Positions 15,796 through 24,773 of a stretch of 34,027 bases of DNA are shown piece after piece (the stretch's first letter is position 1; the number at the start of each line of letters is the position of its first letter). The notes under the pieces are model-generated. The model was not told the DNA's origin. It saw nothing but the letters and a program-made list of their open reading frames with translations, and made no database searches. The stretch spans positions 1 through 34,027 of the forward strand of contig CAYHCF010000036.1 in NCBI GenBank assembly GCA_964355075.1, given 5' to 3'. Position numbers and translations under genes: made by a program. Source of the stretch: B1 sp964355075 (GTDB lineage: Bacteria > Bacteroidota > Bacteroidia > UKL13-3).

Positions 15796-18609
15796 ATGAA
15801 GCTTTACAAATCGATTGTGGTCATTTTTAGCATCCTGATAGTAGGTTCAAATCCAACCTTTGCGCAATCTGTCTATAATAAAGTTGGTGGTGTGGCTTTT
15901 AGAATTGACGACCATCAAACTGCTGCAAAATGGAGGGATTTTAACAGGGTATTTAAAAAATATGGATTCCATTATTCTCTTGGGATTGACATCCAAAGAG
16001 TAACTTTCGATACCTCATCCGTTAATGCACTTAAAGAAGTGGTAGCCGACGGAAATGAATTGATGGATCATACCCCTTACGGCAATACCTGTTACTTATG
16101 GGTTTATAATTTAGCTGATACACTATTATTTATTGGCCATCCGGGTTTGGATCATATCAATAAAAACAGAATCTGCCTGAAAACAGATTCGGTAATTACA
16201 ACAAGCGTTCTTGGTGAAGGTTTGGTTGATTTGGTGGGCGATAAATTAATCAGCCGAAATCCGGGTGAATTTAAAAACATGTATAGCCCTGCTTATTATT
16301 CAAATATTTATTTGCCCGGTAAAAATAAAATATGTGCTTGGTTCAATCTTCAAAATCTAAATTCACTGGATCCGGATACCGTCCAGCTTCGTACGTATTG
16401 GCAAGAAACATTCCCGAACGATACTGCATTCGGAATTCCACATCATCGCCTGACAGGTTACGATATTAAAATGACCAATCCGGCATTAAATCTACTGGTA
16501 GAAAGATCCCTTTTTTTATATGACTCATTAGGATTTCCAAGACCCTTAACCTGGGTTCAACCCGGTGGATCCTATACTCAACTGAGTGCTTCTGAAGTAA
16601 AGCAAAAAATGGGATTGCAATACGGATACACAGCTGCTGCAACTTATGTGAATCCATCCTACAAAATGTATAACGAGGTAGATTCTTTTAAGAATAAAAG
16701 ATATGCCATTCAAAATCCTGATATTACGGATGAGACAAGCTATTTTCAGGCATTAGCCAATACTATTTCGGATAATTCGGCACGACATTTACACAGTTTT
16801 TCACTTGGACATTTTGTGAATTTAACCGGTGGTTGGGATGCTTACCTGGGAAGGATAGACAGCCTTTTAAATTGGTGTAAAACAAATGAAATACCTGTAA
16901 AAACAGTAAATGAATGGGCCTCCATCATGTTTGATAGCATTCCTAATCCGCATGCGAATGCACTCCCTGATCTTTACAGAGATCTGAATAAAAATGGTAT
17001 CCCGGATGGCATGGTTTCGCCCTTTGGCACATTTGATTCAACAGATGGAGTTGCCCGAAGTAAGGGAAGATGTATCTCAAGAACCGGAAGCGGTTCATTT
17101 TTTGGAGTAAATATTATGGGTGGGGTTGAAAAAGGCTGGAACAGAGTCTCCGTCTATACCAAAGGAATGCCCGGTGATTCTATCCGGATTTCTATCAATT
17201 TTTCTGAGATAGTCAATTCTTATTCATTTTATAACCTGGCCGCAAATACTACGGAATGGAAAGAGGTTTCAACACTCGCCTATATTGATCCAAAAGCGTC
17301 AAGGGTAACTTATCAGATCAATGCCTTGAAAAATAATATACCCGGTACGCTAAAAATAAGTGGTATGCAATTGCGAAAGCAATCCAATATACGGGTTGTA
17401 CGTAATTTTTCTCACAAAACAAATGCAAATATTGCATTTTCAGCTTTGAGTTCAACGCAATATATAATTGATTCATTCTATAAAGAAAACGAATACCAGG
17501 TAAAACCAATTGGCAATTTTATTAAACTCACTTATACTTTTGATACCCTAACCAATATTTTTCACCTCACAAAACCATCTATTTTCTGGATGGGTATGGA
17601 TTCCATAAAAATACGGGCAAACAACCCCGACAAAACCTCCGATAGTGCCTACATACATTTTATTTCCCAATGGCCATCTATGTGTATTGGAGATTCTATC
17701 TGGATCAGTGCCGATGCAACCTTTGGCAGTAACTTTGTGTGGCTGGGACAGGCAGCGGGAAATGGATTCTGGACAAAACCGATACAAAACACCTGGTATA
17801 AACTTCAATACAAGAACAAATCGAATCAAACCATTTTTGATAGTTTATTCGTTCAAGTGAATACCGTAAAACCTTCCATAACGCTTGTCAATCAAAAAAC
17901 AGTCTGTTACGGGAAAAACCTTTCTCTATCTGTTCCGAATGCAGGTACCATAAAATGGTATAACGACAAAGGCATAAAAATTCAGGACGGTGCCAGTTTC
18001 TCGCTTAACAACATGAAAATATCGCAAAAGTTTTATGTGAGCAATGCAATTAATAGTTGTGTAATATGGGATACGGTTCAGGTTGATGTGAACCCCTTGA
18101 AAAGGTTAACGTTGAAATTAATAGTCGATACCACAATCATGAATGTACCTAAAACAATCGTTATTCCCGGATCAAACGGACTCAGTGGATATATTCTAAA
18201 TACGCCGATAAACCAATTTATCTTTAACAATGGGAGTGTGCTTTTTAATCCCAATTTTGATTTTTACGGACGAGACTCCGCACGCATTCATATTACAGAT
18301 GATATCTGTTCTCATGATACCATTTGGGTTAAAATATATATTAGAAATACAATTGGGATCAAGGAATACAGTCAATTAGCCGGGATAAAAATATACCCTA
18401 ACCCTGCCAATCACTTTCTCACCCTAACTCAGGAAATTCCTGAAGTGCTGACCATTCATTTGAGTGATATGACCGGGAGGCTTATTTTTAATCAGGTATG
18501 TAAAAATTCGATCGAACAAATTGATATCAGTGGCTTATCCGGGGGTTTGTATTTCCTTCAGATGGAAAGGGGAACTGATAAAAAGCAGCTTTTAATGGTA
18601 AAGGAATAA
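15796..18609 (+). CDS. T9SS cargo protein with divergent polysaccharide deacetylase-like N-terminus
   Basis: This is a 937-aa exported protein. A signal peptide spans residues 1-24 (cleavage after TFAQ). Residues about 28-370 look like a divergent NodB/CE4-type barrel. FRIDDH (Asp38-Asp39) resembles the metal-binding FDD, and MDHTPYG (His92) is in the position of the HSxxH motif but lacks the second histidine. LTWVQPGG may replace the usual arginine motif. Near residue 397 is DLNKNGIPDG, a calcium-type DxNxNGxxD loop. Ig-like beta-rich segments follow. From about 862 to the end is a T9SS type A sorting domain (IKIYPNPANHFLTL ... SGLSGGLYFLQM ... KKQLLMVKE). Secretion through T9SS and surface anchoring are expected; deacetylase activity is uncertain. 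Confidence 0.8.
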   Translation: MKLYKSIVVIFSILIVGSNPTFAQSVYNKVGGVAFRIDDHQTAAKWRDFNRVFKKYGFHYSLGIDIQRVTFDTSSVNALKEVVADGNELMDHTPYGNTCYLWVYNLADTLLFIGHPGLDHINKNRICLKTDSVITTSVLGEGLVDLVGDKLISRNPGEFKNMYSPAYYSNIYLPGKNKICAWFNLQNLNSLDPDTVQLRTYWQETFPNDTAFGIPHHRLTGYDIKMTNPALNLLVERSLFLYDSLGFPRPLTWVQPGGSYTQLSASEVKQKMGLQYGYTAAATYVNPSYKMYNEVDSFKNKRYAIQNPDITDETSYFQALANTISDNSARHLHSFSLGHFVNLTGGWDAYLGRIDSLLNWCKTNEIPVKTVNEWASIMFDSIPNPHANALPDLYRDLNKNGIPDGMVSPFGTFDSTDGVARSKGRCISRTGSGSFFGVNIMGGVEKGWNRVSVYTKGMPGDSIRISINFSEIVNSYSFYNLAANTTEWKEVSTLAYIDPKASRVTYQINALKNNIPGTLKISGMQLRKQSNIRVVRNFSHKTNANIAFSALSSTQYIIDSFYKENEYQVKPIGNFIKLTYTFDTLTNIFHLTKPSIFWMGMDSIKIRANNPDKTSDSAYIHFISQWPSMCIGDSIWISADATFGSNFVWLGQAAGNGFWTKPIQNTWYKLQYKNKSNQTIFDSLFVQVNTVKPSITLVNQKTVCYGKNLSLSVPNAGTIKWYNDKGIKIQDGASFSLNNMKISQKFYVSNAINSCVIWDTVQVDVNPLKRLTLKLIVDTTIMNVPKTIVIPGSNGLSGYILNTPINQFIFNNGSVLFNPNFDFYGRDSARIHITDDICSHDTIWVKIYIRNTIGIKEYSQLAGIKIYPNPANHFLTLTQEIPEVLTIHLSDMTGRLIFNQVCKNSIEQIDISGLSGGLYFLQMERGTDKKQLLMVKE

Positions 18610-18797
18610 ACTTCGATTGATCACATAAGTTCCTTTTATTTAATGAATTTCAGACCCTTTTGAATCTTTAGGGTGCCCAAAATAGATTGTTATGTTTCCT
18701 CAGTTTTAAATAGCTGACTGATAAAAATTATTTATTTTTTTTTAAATATGTATAAAATAAGTCTAATTTTACTTCGTCAAACTGAACCGAAAAACAT

Positions 18798-19556
18798 ATG
18801 AAAACAATTTTTACTTTTCTTTTATTAGGATTTACTTCACTCCTCTTAAGCGCCCAACCCAAACAACCGCCTAAACCCGTTGTTCCTATTCAGGCCCGAC
18901 CAGCCGCGCCAAAAGGTCCGCTACCTTATGTTCTTAAAAAAGATTATGATGATAATGTAGCATCCATCACTTCAAAAATCAATTCGGTTGCCGGTTCAAC
19001 TTATGGCATCAGGAATATGATAAATGCCAAGGATGCCCAAATAAGTGAGCTGGGTCAGAAAATCAATAAAATTGAGGAAACACTGAATTCAACCACCTTT
19101 AAGGTTGCTAATACCTCCGATTCATTGAGCCAGACACGTATTACTTTTAGCCAATATATGAATGAGAATGAAACCCGTTTAAATAATATGAATGCGGCTT
19201 CAGCTCAAACGGCACTTTGGGTATGGATCGTTTTGGGAGTGGCCATCATACTTCCTTTATTGTTGTTTGTGGTTTTGTTCCTTCAGCAAAATAAATTTAA
19301 AACTTTACTTACAAATCAATCCCGGGCTATGGAAGCTAAATTAGAAGAAGGCCTTTCAAGAAACAGAGATTTCATGCAAAGTGAAATAAAAAACCAGCAA
19401 TTTTACACCGACCGCACCACCTTAGTTGTAAAGAATGAGTTGTCAAAAAGCATGAAATCAGAAATGGAATTAATTGGCAGAGAAATGTCGAATATCAATA
19501 ATGAGATTCAAGCCTTAAATAATAAAATAGGTCCTCAGGAGAATTCTGAATCATAA
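18798..19556 (+). CDS. signal-peptide, coiled-coil, single-pass membrane protein
   Basis: This 252-aa protein has a signal peptide (cleavage near LLSAQ, residue about 20) and a Pro-rich linker (PKQPPKPVVPIQARPAAPKG). A heptad-like periplasmic coiled coil spans about residues 50-135, and one membrane helix about 139-162. A second cytoplasmic coiled coil follows to the C-terminus (about 170-245). The layout resembles a bitopic sensor or scaffold protein, but no enzymatic domain is present and no family is recognised. It is followed by a strong intrinsic terminator, and no partner gene is close on the same strand. Confidence 0.75.
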   Translation: MKTIFTFLLLGFTSLLLSAQPKQPPKPVVPIQARPAAPKGPLPYVLKKDYDDNVASITSKINSVAGSTYGIRNMINAKDAQISELGQKINKIEETLNSTTFKVANTSDSLSQTRITFSQYMNENETRLNNMNAASAQTALWVWIVLGVAIILPLLLFVVLFLQQNKFKTLLTNQSRAMEAKLEEGLSRNRDFMQSEIKNQQFYTDRTTLVVKNELSKSMKSEMELIGREMSNINNEIQALNNKIGPQENSES

Positions 19557-19577
19557 CTTATAGTCCGACCTATTTTG

Positions 19578-19620
19578 AACCCGCAACAGGCCAAAAATGG
19601 CTTTTTGCGGGTTTTATTTT
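19578..19620 (+). terminator. intrinsic terminator
   Basis: The outer stem AACCCGCAA (19578-19586) pairs with TTGCGGGTT (19605-19613). An inner stem GCCA/TGGC (19590-19593 and 19598-19601) caps an AAAA loop, and a T-rich tract follows. It terminates the gene ending at 19556 and abuts the stop codon of the convergent hydrolase gene. Confidence 0.85.
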
Positions 19621-20933
19621 TTCAGAACCCAATTCGAAATATCATTGATCACGACTTCAGGTACGTTTCCCGTTTTCAAATATTCTGATGGAACAGAATC
19701 ACCCTTACCGGTCAGGAAAAGATGGTTCAGGTCTTTATAAACCTTATAAACTACAGTAGTATTTTTTGCCAAAGCCATTTTCCATTTTTCAAGTTCAGCA
19801 GGTGGCACCTGGTAATCTCTTCCTCCCTGCAAAAAAAACAATGAAGGGTGATTTTCGATCGTACTGATTAATTTTTCCGGACTATTTTCATTGAGATGCC
19901 ATAAATAAGGAGTGGTAATCCCTAAAGGCAATGAATCATTCGGGCTTTTCCTGTTAAAACGATCTCTTGCATAGATTGCCTTTGGCATCATTTTTAATAT
20001 TTCTTCTTTTTCTTTCGGTGTTTTAGCATGATCGGCAAGGTAATTCACTTGATTGGGAATTAATTCGGCCAGTAAGCTATAACTCCCGGCCAGGCTAATA
20101 AAACCACGTATTCCTTTCAGGTTTTTTGCAAAATAGGGAATCAGGGATCCACCTTCACTGTGCCCCATGATATAAATTTGAGTCGGATCCACATAGGCCA
20201 TTTTGCTTAACATCTTCACAATGGATTTGAGGTCATCCAGGTACTCTTGTTTGACGGTTAATTTTTTGTCCTTACTCATTTTGACCCCAAATTTTACGGT
20301 ACGTTTATCATACCGGTAAACGCCAATTCCTTTAGATGCCAAACCCCAGGCCAAATCTTTATAAATTTTATTGGGTCCCATAGTCAAATCTTTATCGGTT
20401 GGGCCTGAACCTCCCACAATAATGATCAGCGGAACTTTCTTGTTTCCATCCGGCATCGTTAAAATTCCTTCGGAAGGATATTTTTTGTTCGGGATATTTT
20501 TCTTGATTTCATAGAAAACATTCGTATTTAAATAAGCAGCCGGCTGGTAAGGCATGTTAACCGGAACAATAAAAAAACCACAAATTTGCCCCTTAGTATT
20601 AAAGGTAAACTGTATGCCCAATTTCAAACTTTTGAACTGAACCGGAGTAATGGTAACCAAAAAGGAATCTTTCTCATGCAAAGTGGGTTCTTCGATGTTC
20701 AGGATCGTATCAAATTGCATTTGAAGCCCATCCCAGATTGCCTGCAACTGTTCTTCATCAATTTCCCTTTTCATGGTTTCTTCCATGTAAATATACACCT
20801 CATGAAACTGGCCGGCTTTGAATTTTGAAAGTGTTTCGAGGGATTTCTGCTTCGCATCGAAAACTGGCTGAGCCGATAGTATTATTGGGCAAAATCCATA
20901 AGCGATCAGCCATAGAAAAAAAAAGTACTTCAT
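19614..20933 (-). CDS. exported alpha/beta hydrolase with N-terminal DUF3887-like domain
   Basis: This 439-aa protein has a signal peptide (cleavage near ILSAQP, residue about 21). An N-terminal domain of about 110 residues resembles DUF3887 (FKAGQFHEVYIYMEETMKREI ... EEQLQAIWDGL pattern). An alpha/beta-hydrolase domain follows from about 155. The oxyanion region is IIVGGSGPTDKD, the nucleophile is Ser259 in GHSEGG, the acid is probably Asp373 in GGRDYQVP, and the histidine is His404 in DLNHLF. Substrate is unknown; such periplasmic hydrolases are esterase- or peptidase-like. The gene converges on the coiled-coil protein gene and shares its terminator region. Confidence 0.88.
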   Translation of the reverse strand: MKYFFFLWLIAYGFCPIILSAQPVFDAKQKSLETLSKFKAGQFHEVYIYMEETMKREIDEEQLQAIWDGLQMQFDTILNIEEPTLHEKDSFLVTITPVQFKSLKLGIQFTFNTKGQICGFFIVPVNMPYQPAAYLNTNVFYEIKKNIPNKKYPSEGILTMPDGNKKVPLIIIVGGSGPTDKDLTMGPNKIYKDLAWGLASKGIGVYRYDKRTVKFGVKMSKDKKLTVKQEYLDDLKSIVKMLSKMAYVDPTQIYIMGHSEGGSLIPYFAKNLKGIRGFISLAGSYSLLAELIPNQVNYLADHAKTPKEKEEILKMMPKAIYARDRFNRKSPNDSLPLGITTPYLWHLNENSPEKLISTIENHPSLFFLQGGRDYQVPPAELEKWKMALAKNTTVVYKVYKDLNHLFLTGKGDSVPSEYLKTGNVPEVVINDISNWVLKK

Positions 20934-21228
20934 ACCTTCAATCCTACAAAAAAGACCCTTAACAAACTAATAAAAAAAACAGAATGAAGAAAAATTAAGA
21001 AAGTTTAAAGATTCGGGCGATTCCCGGTCGATTGCTTTTTATCATAAAAAGTTTCTATTAGAGCTTACGGGTTAATTTATACCCTTGCACTAGATTAATA
21101 AAATCAAGTTTGGATATCAGGAAGAATCGGAGCTAATAAAATGAATATTTGCTATCCAATGGTACAAATAGGGAAACAACGGACTTTATGTGTAAATATT
21201 TATAGTAGTTCATTCAGTTAAAATATTC
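20934..21228. other. 295-bp AT-rich spacer without gene
   Basis: No ORF or RNA gene is evident. The only structure I see is a short perfect palindrome, CTTTTTAT-C-ATAAAAAG, at 21035-21051 and the small pairing CGGG...CCCG at about 21014-21026. The palindrome's single-base centre makes it more like a binding site than a hairpin, but no partner is known. Confidence 0.5.
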
Positions 21229-22020
21229 TCAGAACTCTACCTTTAATAAATTAGAAAAATTGGATAATTTTCTTCCCAAAATCTTTTCGGCATCTGCTTT
21301 TGCCCTAGCTTTTTCAGAGTCTTTCAACTCCCTCTCCATCCCGCTTATATAGCCGATATTTTTTTCCTGTACCGTGGTTTTAAATACTTTTTTTCGCTCA
21401 TTATAAATCGAAAACCAGGTATAACTTTTCACAAGGTCCTTGTTTACCCTATGACCGGTATAATACATCATGGCAAGATTTAAGCGGGTAGTTCCAATCT
21501 GTACATTGATATCATGCAAATCTTCAGGTGCATCAAGTGAGGCTAATTTTACCGCCCAATAAATCATACTGTCGGTATTCATGGCAACGCCGATTCCATC
21601 TTTATAACAGCCAATCACATTGTACATACATTCCGGATCCATTTGCCAGGCACATTTTAAAGACCAATAAAAGGATTTCTCCAAATCCTTGGGAACCACT
21701 AATCCAAATGCATAATTTAATGCCAATTCATACTCAGAATCTTTCCAGCCCTGTTCCGCTGATTTTAAAAACCAATAATGGGCAATGCTGTCACTTTTCT
21801 CAACGATAATTCCCTGTTGAAAACATACGCCGTAGTTATATTGCGCTTCGGCATTTCCCATTTCGGCAGCCTGTTTAAAAAGCGGAACTGCGTTTTTATA
21901 ATCTTTCTCTAAGAGATACTCTTTCGATTTAATATTAAGCTCTTTCAGGCTCAGAACAGATTGTGTGAAGCCAAGTTTCAGGGTTAAGAAAAAAACAAAA
22001 ACTAAAATTATTTTATTCAT
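21229..22020 (-). CDS. secreted Sel1/TPR-repeat protein
   Basis: This 263-aa protein has a signal peptide (MNKIILVFVFFLTLKLGFTQ) followed by Sel1-like helical repeats. Clear examples are YKNAVPLFKQAAEMGNAEAQ (about 41-60) with YNYGVCFQQG, and IAHYWFLKSAEQGWKDSEYE (about 79-98) with LNYAFGLVV; degenerate copies follow to about 210. Such repeats form protein-binding solenoids. The ATG at 22020 is chosen because it gives the signal peptide. The open frame continues upstream for 65 codons only because the neighbouring tandem repeat lacks stops in that frame. Partners and role are unknown. Confidence 0.85.
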   Translation of the reverse strand: MNKIILVFVFFLTLKLGFTQSVLSLKELNIKSKEYLLEKDYKNAVPLFKQAAEMGNAEAQYNYGVCFQQGIIVEKSDSIAHYWFLKSAEQGWKDSEYELALNYAFGLVVPKDLEKSFYWSLKCAWQMDPECMYNVIGCYKDGIGVAMNTDSMIYWAVKLASLDAPEDLHDINVQIGTTRLNLAMMYYTGHRVNKDLVKSYTWFSIYNERKKVFKTTVQEKNIGYISGMERELKDSEKARAKADAEKILGRKLSNFSNLLKVEF

Positions 22021-22048
22021 ATTTTGAAAGAAATTAGGTTTATAAAAT

Positions 22049-22390
22049 TTCACAGAGAACCACAGAGGACTCACAGAGAACCACGGAGGTGAATTATGCA
22101 TCATTGAAACGCTGTGAAACGCTGTGAACCTCTGTGAATTCTCTGTGTAACTCTGTGTAACTCTGTGTAACTCTGTGTAACTCTGTGTAATAAAAAAAAT
22201 AACAAAGAGAACCACGGAGGTAAATTATGCAACATTGAACCTCTGTGAACCTCTGTGGATTCTCTGTGTAACTCTGTGTAATAAAAAAAATAACAAGGAG
22301 AACCACGGAGGTAAATTATGCAACATTGAACCTCTGTGAATTCTCTGTGTAACTCTGTGTAATAAAAAAAATAACAAGGAGAACCACATA
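22049..22390. repeat. composite tandem repeat built from CTCTGTGTAA 10-mers
   Basis: Each unit begins GAGAACCACGGAGGT, continues with AATTATGCA(A/T)CATTGAA, and ends in a run of CTCTGTG-type 10-mers and TAAAAAAAATAACAA. Units start at 22076, 22207, 22298 and 22379 (the last truncated), so their lengths are 131, 91 and 81 bp, differing by whole multiples of 10. Unit 1 has five perfect CTCTGTGTAA copies (22141-22190); units 2 and 3 have two each. The leading CACAGAG-rich part (22051-22086) is complementary to the CTCTGTG runs, so long hairpins are possible. It fills most of the 483-bp gap between the Sel1 gene and ald. No spacer pattern of a CRISPR is present. From 22391 to 22503 I see nothing. 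Confidence 0.92.
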
Positions 22391-22503
22391 AGATTTTAAG
22401 TTGCACGATTTTCAAAAACATCCGAACGAAAACTATATTTTAAAAAATAACCCATTATAAATCACACAGAGCCGGGCACTTTTTACGATTGATTCCGATG
22501 ATG

Positions 22504-23619
22504 TTATGCCAAAACTTTTTTTACATCGGTATATGGCAAATTAAAGGCATCTGATACCCCTTTATAAACCACTTTTCCGCCAACCACATTCAAACCCAAA
22601 AGTAACTCTTCATTTTCGGCACAGGCCTTCTTCCAACCTTTATTTGCCAATTGCAACGCATAGGGCAAAGTGGCATTTGTTAAGGCGAGGGTTGAAGTAT
22701 AGGGTACTGCTCCCGGCATATTGGCCACACAATAATGGATGATGCCATCAATCACAAAAGTTGGATCTTCGTGTGTGGTAGGTTTACAGGTTTCGATGCA
22801 CCCGCCCTGATCAACCGCCACATCCACCAAAACCGTACCCGGACGCATTAATTTTAGCATATCCCTGGTAATTAAATGCGGAGCCTTTGCACCCGGAATC
22901 AACACCGCACCTACAATTAAATCTGCTGTTTTAATGGCTTCACGAATATTGTATTCGTTTGAGAAAACCGTTTTTACGTTTGCAGGTAAAATATCGTCTA
23001 ACTCGCGTAAACGAGGTATCGAAATATCCATAATGGTAACATCAGCCGCCATACCTGCCGCCATTTTAGCAGCTTGCGTTCCCACAATACCGCCTCCCAA
23101 AATCAATACATGGGCAGGCTTTACCCCCGGAACGCCCCCTAATAAGATACCGCGTCCACCCATAGGTTTCTCCAAGTATTTTGCACCTTCCTGAATACTC
23201 ATACGACCGGCAACCTCACTCATGGGAATCAATAAAGGCAAGGAACGGTCTTTCTTTTCAACTGTTTCGTAAGCCAAACAAACCGCTTTGCTTTTTATCA
23301 TGGCTTTGGTAAGTGGCTCATAAGAGGCAAAGTGAAAATAAGTGAACAATAATTGTCCTTCTTTGATCAAAGGATATTCTAATTTTATCGGTTCTTTTAC
23401 TTTAACAATCATATCTGCCTTTTTGTAAACCTCGGCAATTGTTTTAAGCACCGTTGCACCTGCTTTTTTATACTCCTCATCACTAAATCCACTTCCATTT
23501 CCGGCAGTTGACTGAACAAATAATTTATGCCCGGCTTTTGACAGGGCCGAAACGCCTGCAGGGGTTAATCCTACACGGTTTTCGTTGTTTTTAATTTCTT
23601 TTGGGACTCCAATAATCAT
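22504..23619 (-). CDS. ald: alanine dehydrogenase
   Basis: This 371-aa NAD-dependent enzyme interconverts L-alanine with pyruvate and ammonia. All landmarks sit at canonical positions: MIIGVPKEIKNNENRVGLTP with Arg15, Lys75 in VKVKEP, His96 in YFHFAS, the Rossmann loop GGGIVG at 175-180, and Asp270 in VDVAVDQGG. Length is typical of the hexameric family. The upstream promoter TTG-N19-TAAGTTTG at 23639-23668 is one of the best in the window and implies a short leader of about 15 nt. The gene is a single transcription unit. Confidence 0.97.
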   Translation of the reverse strand: MIIGVPKEIKNNENRVGLTPAGVSALSKAGHKLFVQSTAGNGSGFSDEEYKKAGATVLKTIAEVYKKADMIVKVKEPIKLEYPLIKEGQLLFTYFHFASYEPLTKAMIKSKAVCLAYETVEKKDRSLPLLIPMSEVAGRMSIQEGAKYLEKPMGGRGILLGGVPGVKPAHVLILGGGIVGTQAAKMAAGMAADVTIMDISIPRLRELDDILPANVKTVFSNEYNIREAIKTADLIVGAVLIPGAKAPHLITRDMLKLMRPGTVLVDVAVDQGGCIETCKPTTHEDPTFVIDGIIHYCVANMPGAVPYTSTLALTNATLPYALQLANKGWKKACAENEELLLGLNVVGGKVVYKGVSDAFNLPYTDVKKVLA

Positions 23620-23638
23620 AATGTTAAAATTTGTGGGG

Positions 23639-23668
23639 CAAACTTAGGTTTAAATTGTTAAATGTCAA
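23639..23668 (-). promoter_or_regulatory. Bacteroidota-type promoter for ald
   Basis: On the minus strand the -33 TTG (23666-23668) is separated by exactly 19 nt from the -7 box TAAGTTTG (23639-23646). This matches the primary sigma factor consensus of the phylum (TTG-N17-23-TAnnTTTG). The predicted start of transcription is near 23633, about 15 nt ahead of the ald ATG. Confidence 0.75.
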
Positions 23669-23712
23669 AATTTGAAAGCAAAGCCATTTCTTCCGCTTTG
23701 AAACGAAAATTT

Positions 23713-24120
23713 TTACTTGCAATTATCCAACATTGCATTCACCAAACTATCTGAAAATGATCTGGGTTCATTCAGAAATTTTTGAAACACATAGGAACTG
23801 ATATCCGCTATTTCCCTATAATTTAACTTCGTATTTGCAGGCATCGCTAAGGTATAATTCCTGCCGTTTACATAGATTTTACCCTTTATTCCGAATTGGA
23901 TATAACAAACCAGGTTCTTTTTGTTTTCTTTCAAAAAGTCAGAATTCGCAAGCGGTGGAATCAGATTGGCTAGGCCCGATCCATCTTTTTGGTGACAGTT
24001 TGCACAATTTCCCTCAAAAAGTTTCGCTCCATTACTGAGCTGTTCAGAAGTCATCAAATCGGCACAGGAGCTTATCAAAAAAAACGAGCAAATCCCTGCC
24101 CATAAAAAATATTTGCTCAT
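23713..24120 (-). CDS. lipoprotein c-type cytochrome
   Basis: This 135-aa protein has a lipoprotein-type signal (FFLISSCADL, lipid-anchored Cys19) and one heme-binding motif CANCH at residues 39-43 in GAKLFEGNCANCHQKDGSGL. Downstream LIPPLANSDF is typical of small class I cytochromes. The axial methionine may be in YTLAMPANTKL. It likely carries electrons at the periplasmic face. Its ATG overlaps the stop of the SCO gene as ATGA (24117-24120), so translation is coupled. Partner oxidase genes are not in the window. Confidence 0.9.
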   Translation of the reverse strand: MSKYFLWAGICSFFLISSCADLMTSEQLSNGAKLFEGNCANCHQKDGSGLANLIPPLANSDFLKENKKNLVCYIQFGIKGKIYVNGRNYTLAMPANTKLNYREIADISSYVFQKFLNEPRSFSDSLVNAMLDNCK

Positions 24121-24773
24121 TTTTCCTTCAGTAATATTTCAATATCCGTAATAAGCTGATCCACTTCCTTTGGGTCGGTTCCATTGTATATACCTCTGGC
24201 ATATTGATTTTTATCTACCAGAATAAATCCACCGCTATGCACAAAACCTCCCGGCTCCTTGGAATCAGCAATGGCTGTTGAATAATACCCTTTTTCGGCT
24301 ATCTCATATATTTTCTCTCTGTCGCCGGTTAAAAACATCCATTGTTTTCCGTCGGAACCCAGCCGCTCACAAAAATCTTTCAATAAAGCAAGCGTATCAT
24401 GCTCCGGGTCAATGGTATGCGAAATTATCATCACATTTGAATTTCCTTTATACTTATTGTAAACCCGTATCATTTCTTTCTTCATGATCGGGCAAATGGT
24501 AGGGCAGCTGATAAAGAAGAAATCAGCAATATAAATTTTACCTTTTAAATCAGCATTGGAGATCAAAATACTGTCCTGGTTCAAAAATGAAAAAGAAGGT
24601 ATTTTCGGATAAACCGTATCCATGATGGTTTTGCCATTCACAAGCTTTTCCACGATCGTTCTATCTCCCAAAATGGGTAGCTTACGTTCATTATTACAGG
24701 CAGTTAACAATCCAATGATGGCCAGGAATCCAACTAATGATAATCTTATTTTTCTATTGGGCAGGTTCTTCAT
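24117..24773 (-). CDS. SCO1/SenC family copper chaperone (lipoprotein)
   Basis: This 218-aa protein has a lipobox (GLLTACNNE, Cys26) and a thioredoxin-like fold. The copper site is CPTIC (Cys90 and Cys94) in DFFFISCPTICPIMKKEM, with His179 in FVHSGGFILVD, all as in SCO proteins. SCO delivers copper to the CuA site of cytochrome oxidases or protects against redox stress. Its start overlaps the upstream lipoprotein gene by 20 bp, and its end overlaps the cytochrome gene by 4 bp. A three-gene operon for periplasmic copper and heme proteins is strongly suggested. Confidence 0.94.
   Translation of the reverse strand: MKNLPNRKIRLSLVGFLAIIGLLTACNNERKLPILGDRTIVEKLVNGKTIMDTVYPKIPSFSFLNQDSILISNADLKGKIYIADFFFISCPTICPIMKKEMIRVYNKYKGNSNVMIISHTIDPEHDTLALLKDFCERLGSDGKQWMFLTGDREKIYEIAEKGYYSTAIADSKEPGGFVHSGGFILVDKNQYARGIYNGTDPKEVDQLITDIEILLKEK

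Noticed and set aside
22021..22215. 65-codon N-terminal extension of the Sel1 protein
   Set aside because: The extension reads through the tandem repeat. The ATG at 22020 gives a proper signal peptide right at the N-terminus.
22049..22390. CRISPR array
   Set aside because: There are no unique spacers of constant length between direct repeats, the units differ by 10-bp steps, and no cas gene is in the window.
22094..22421. Open frames encoding repeated YTELHRVTQ-type peptides on the minus strand
   Set aside because: They are translations of the CTCTGTGTAA repeat. The 10-bp period shifts frame, the same peptide words appear in several frames, and there is no gene-like start or known family.
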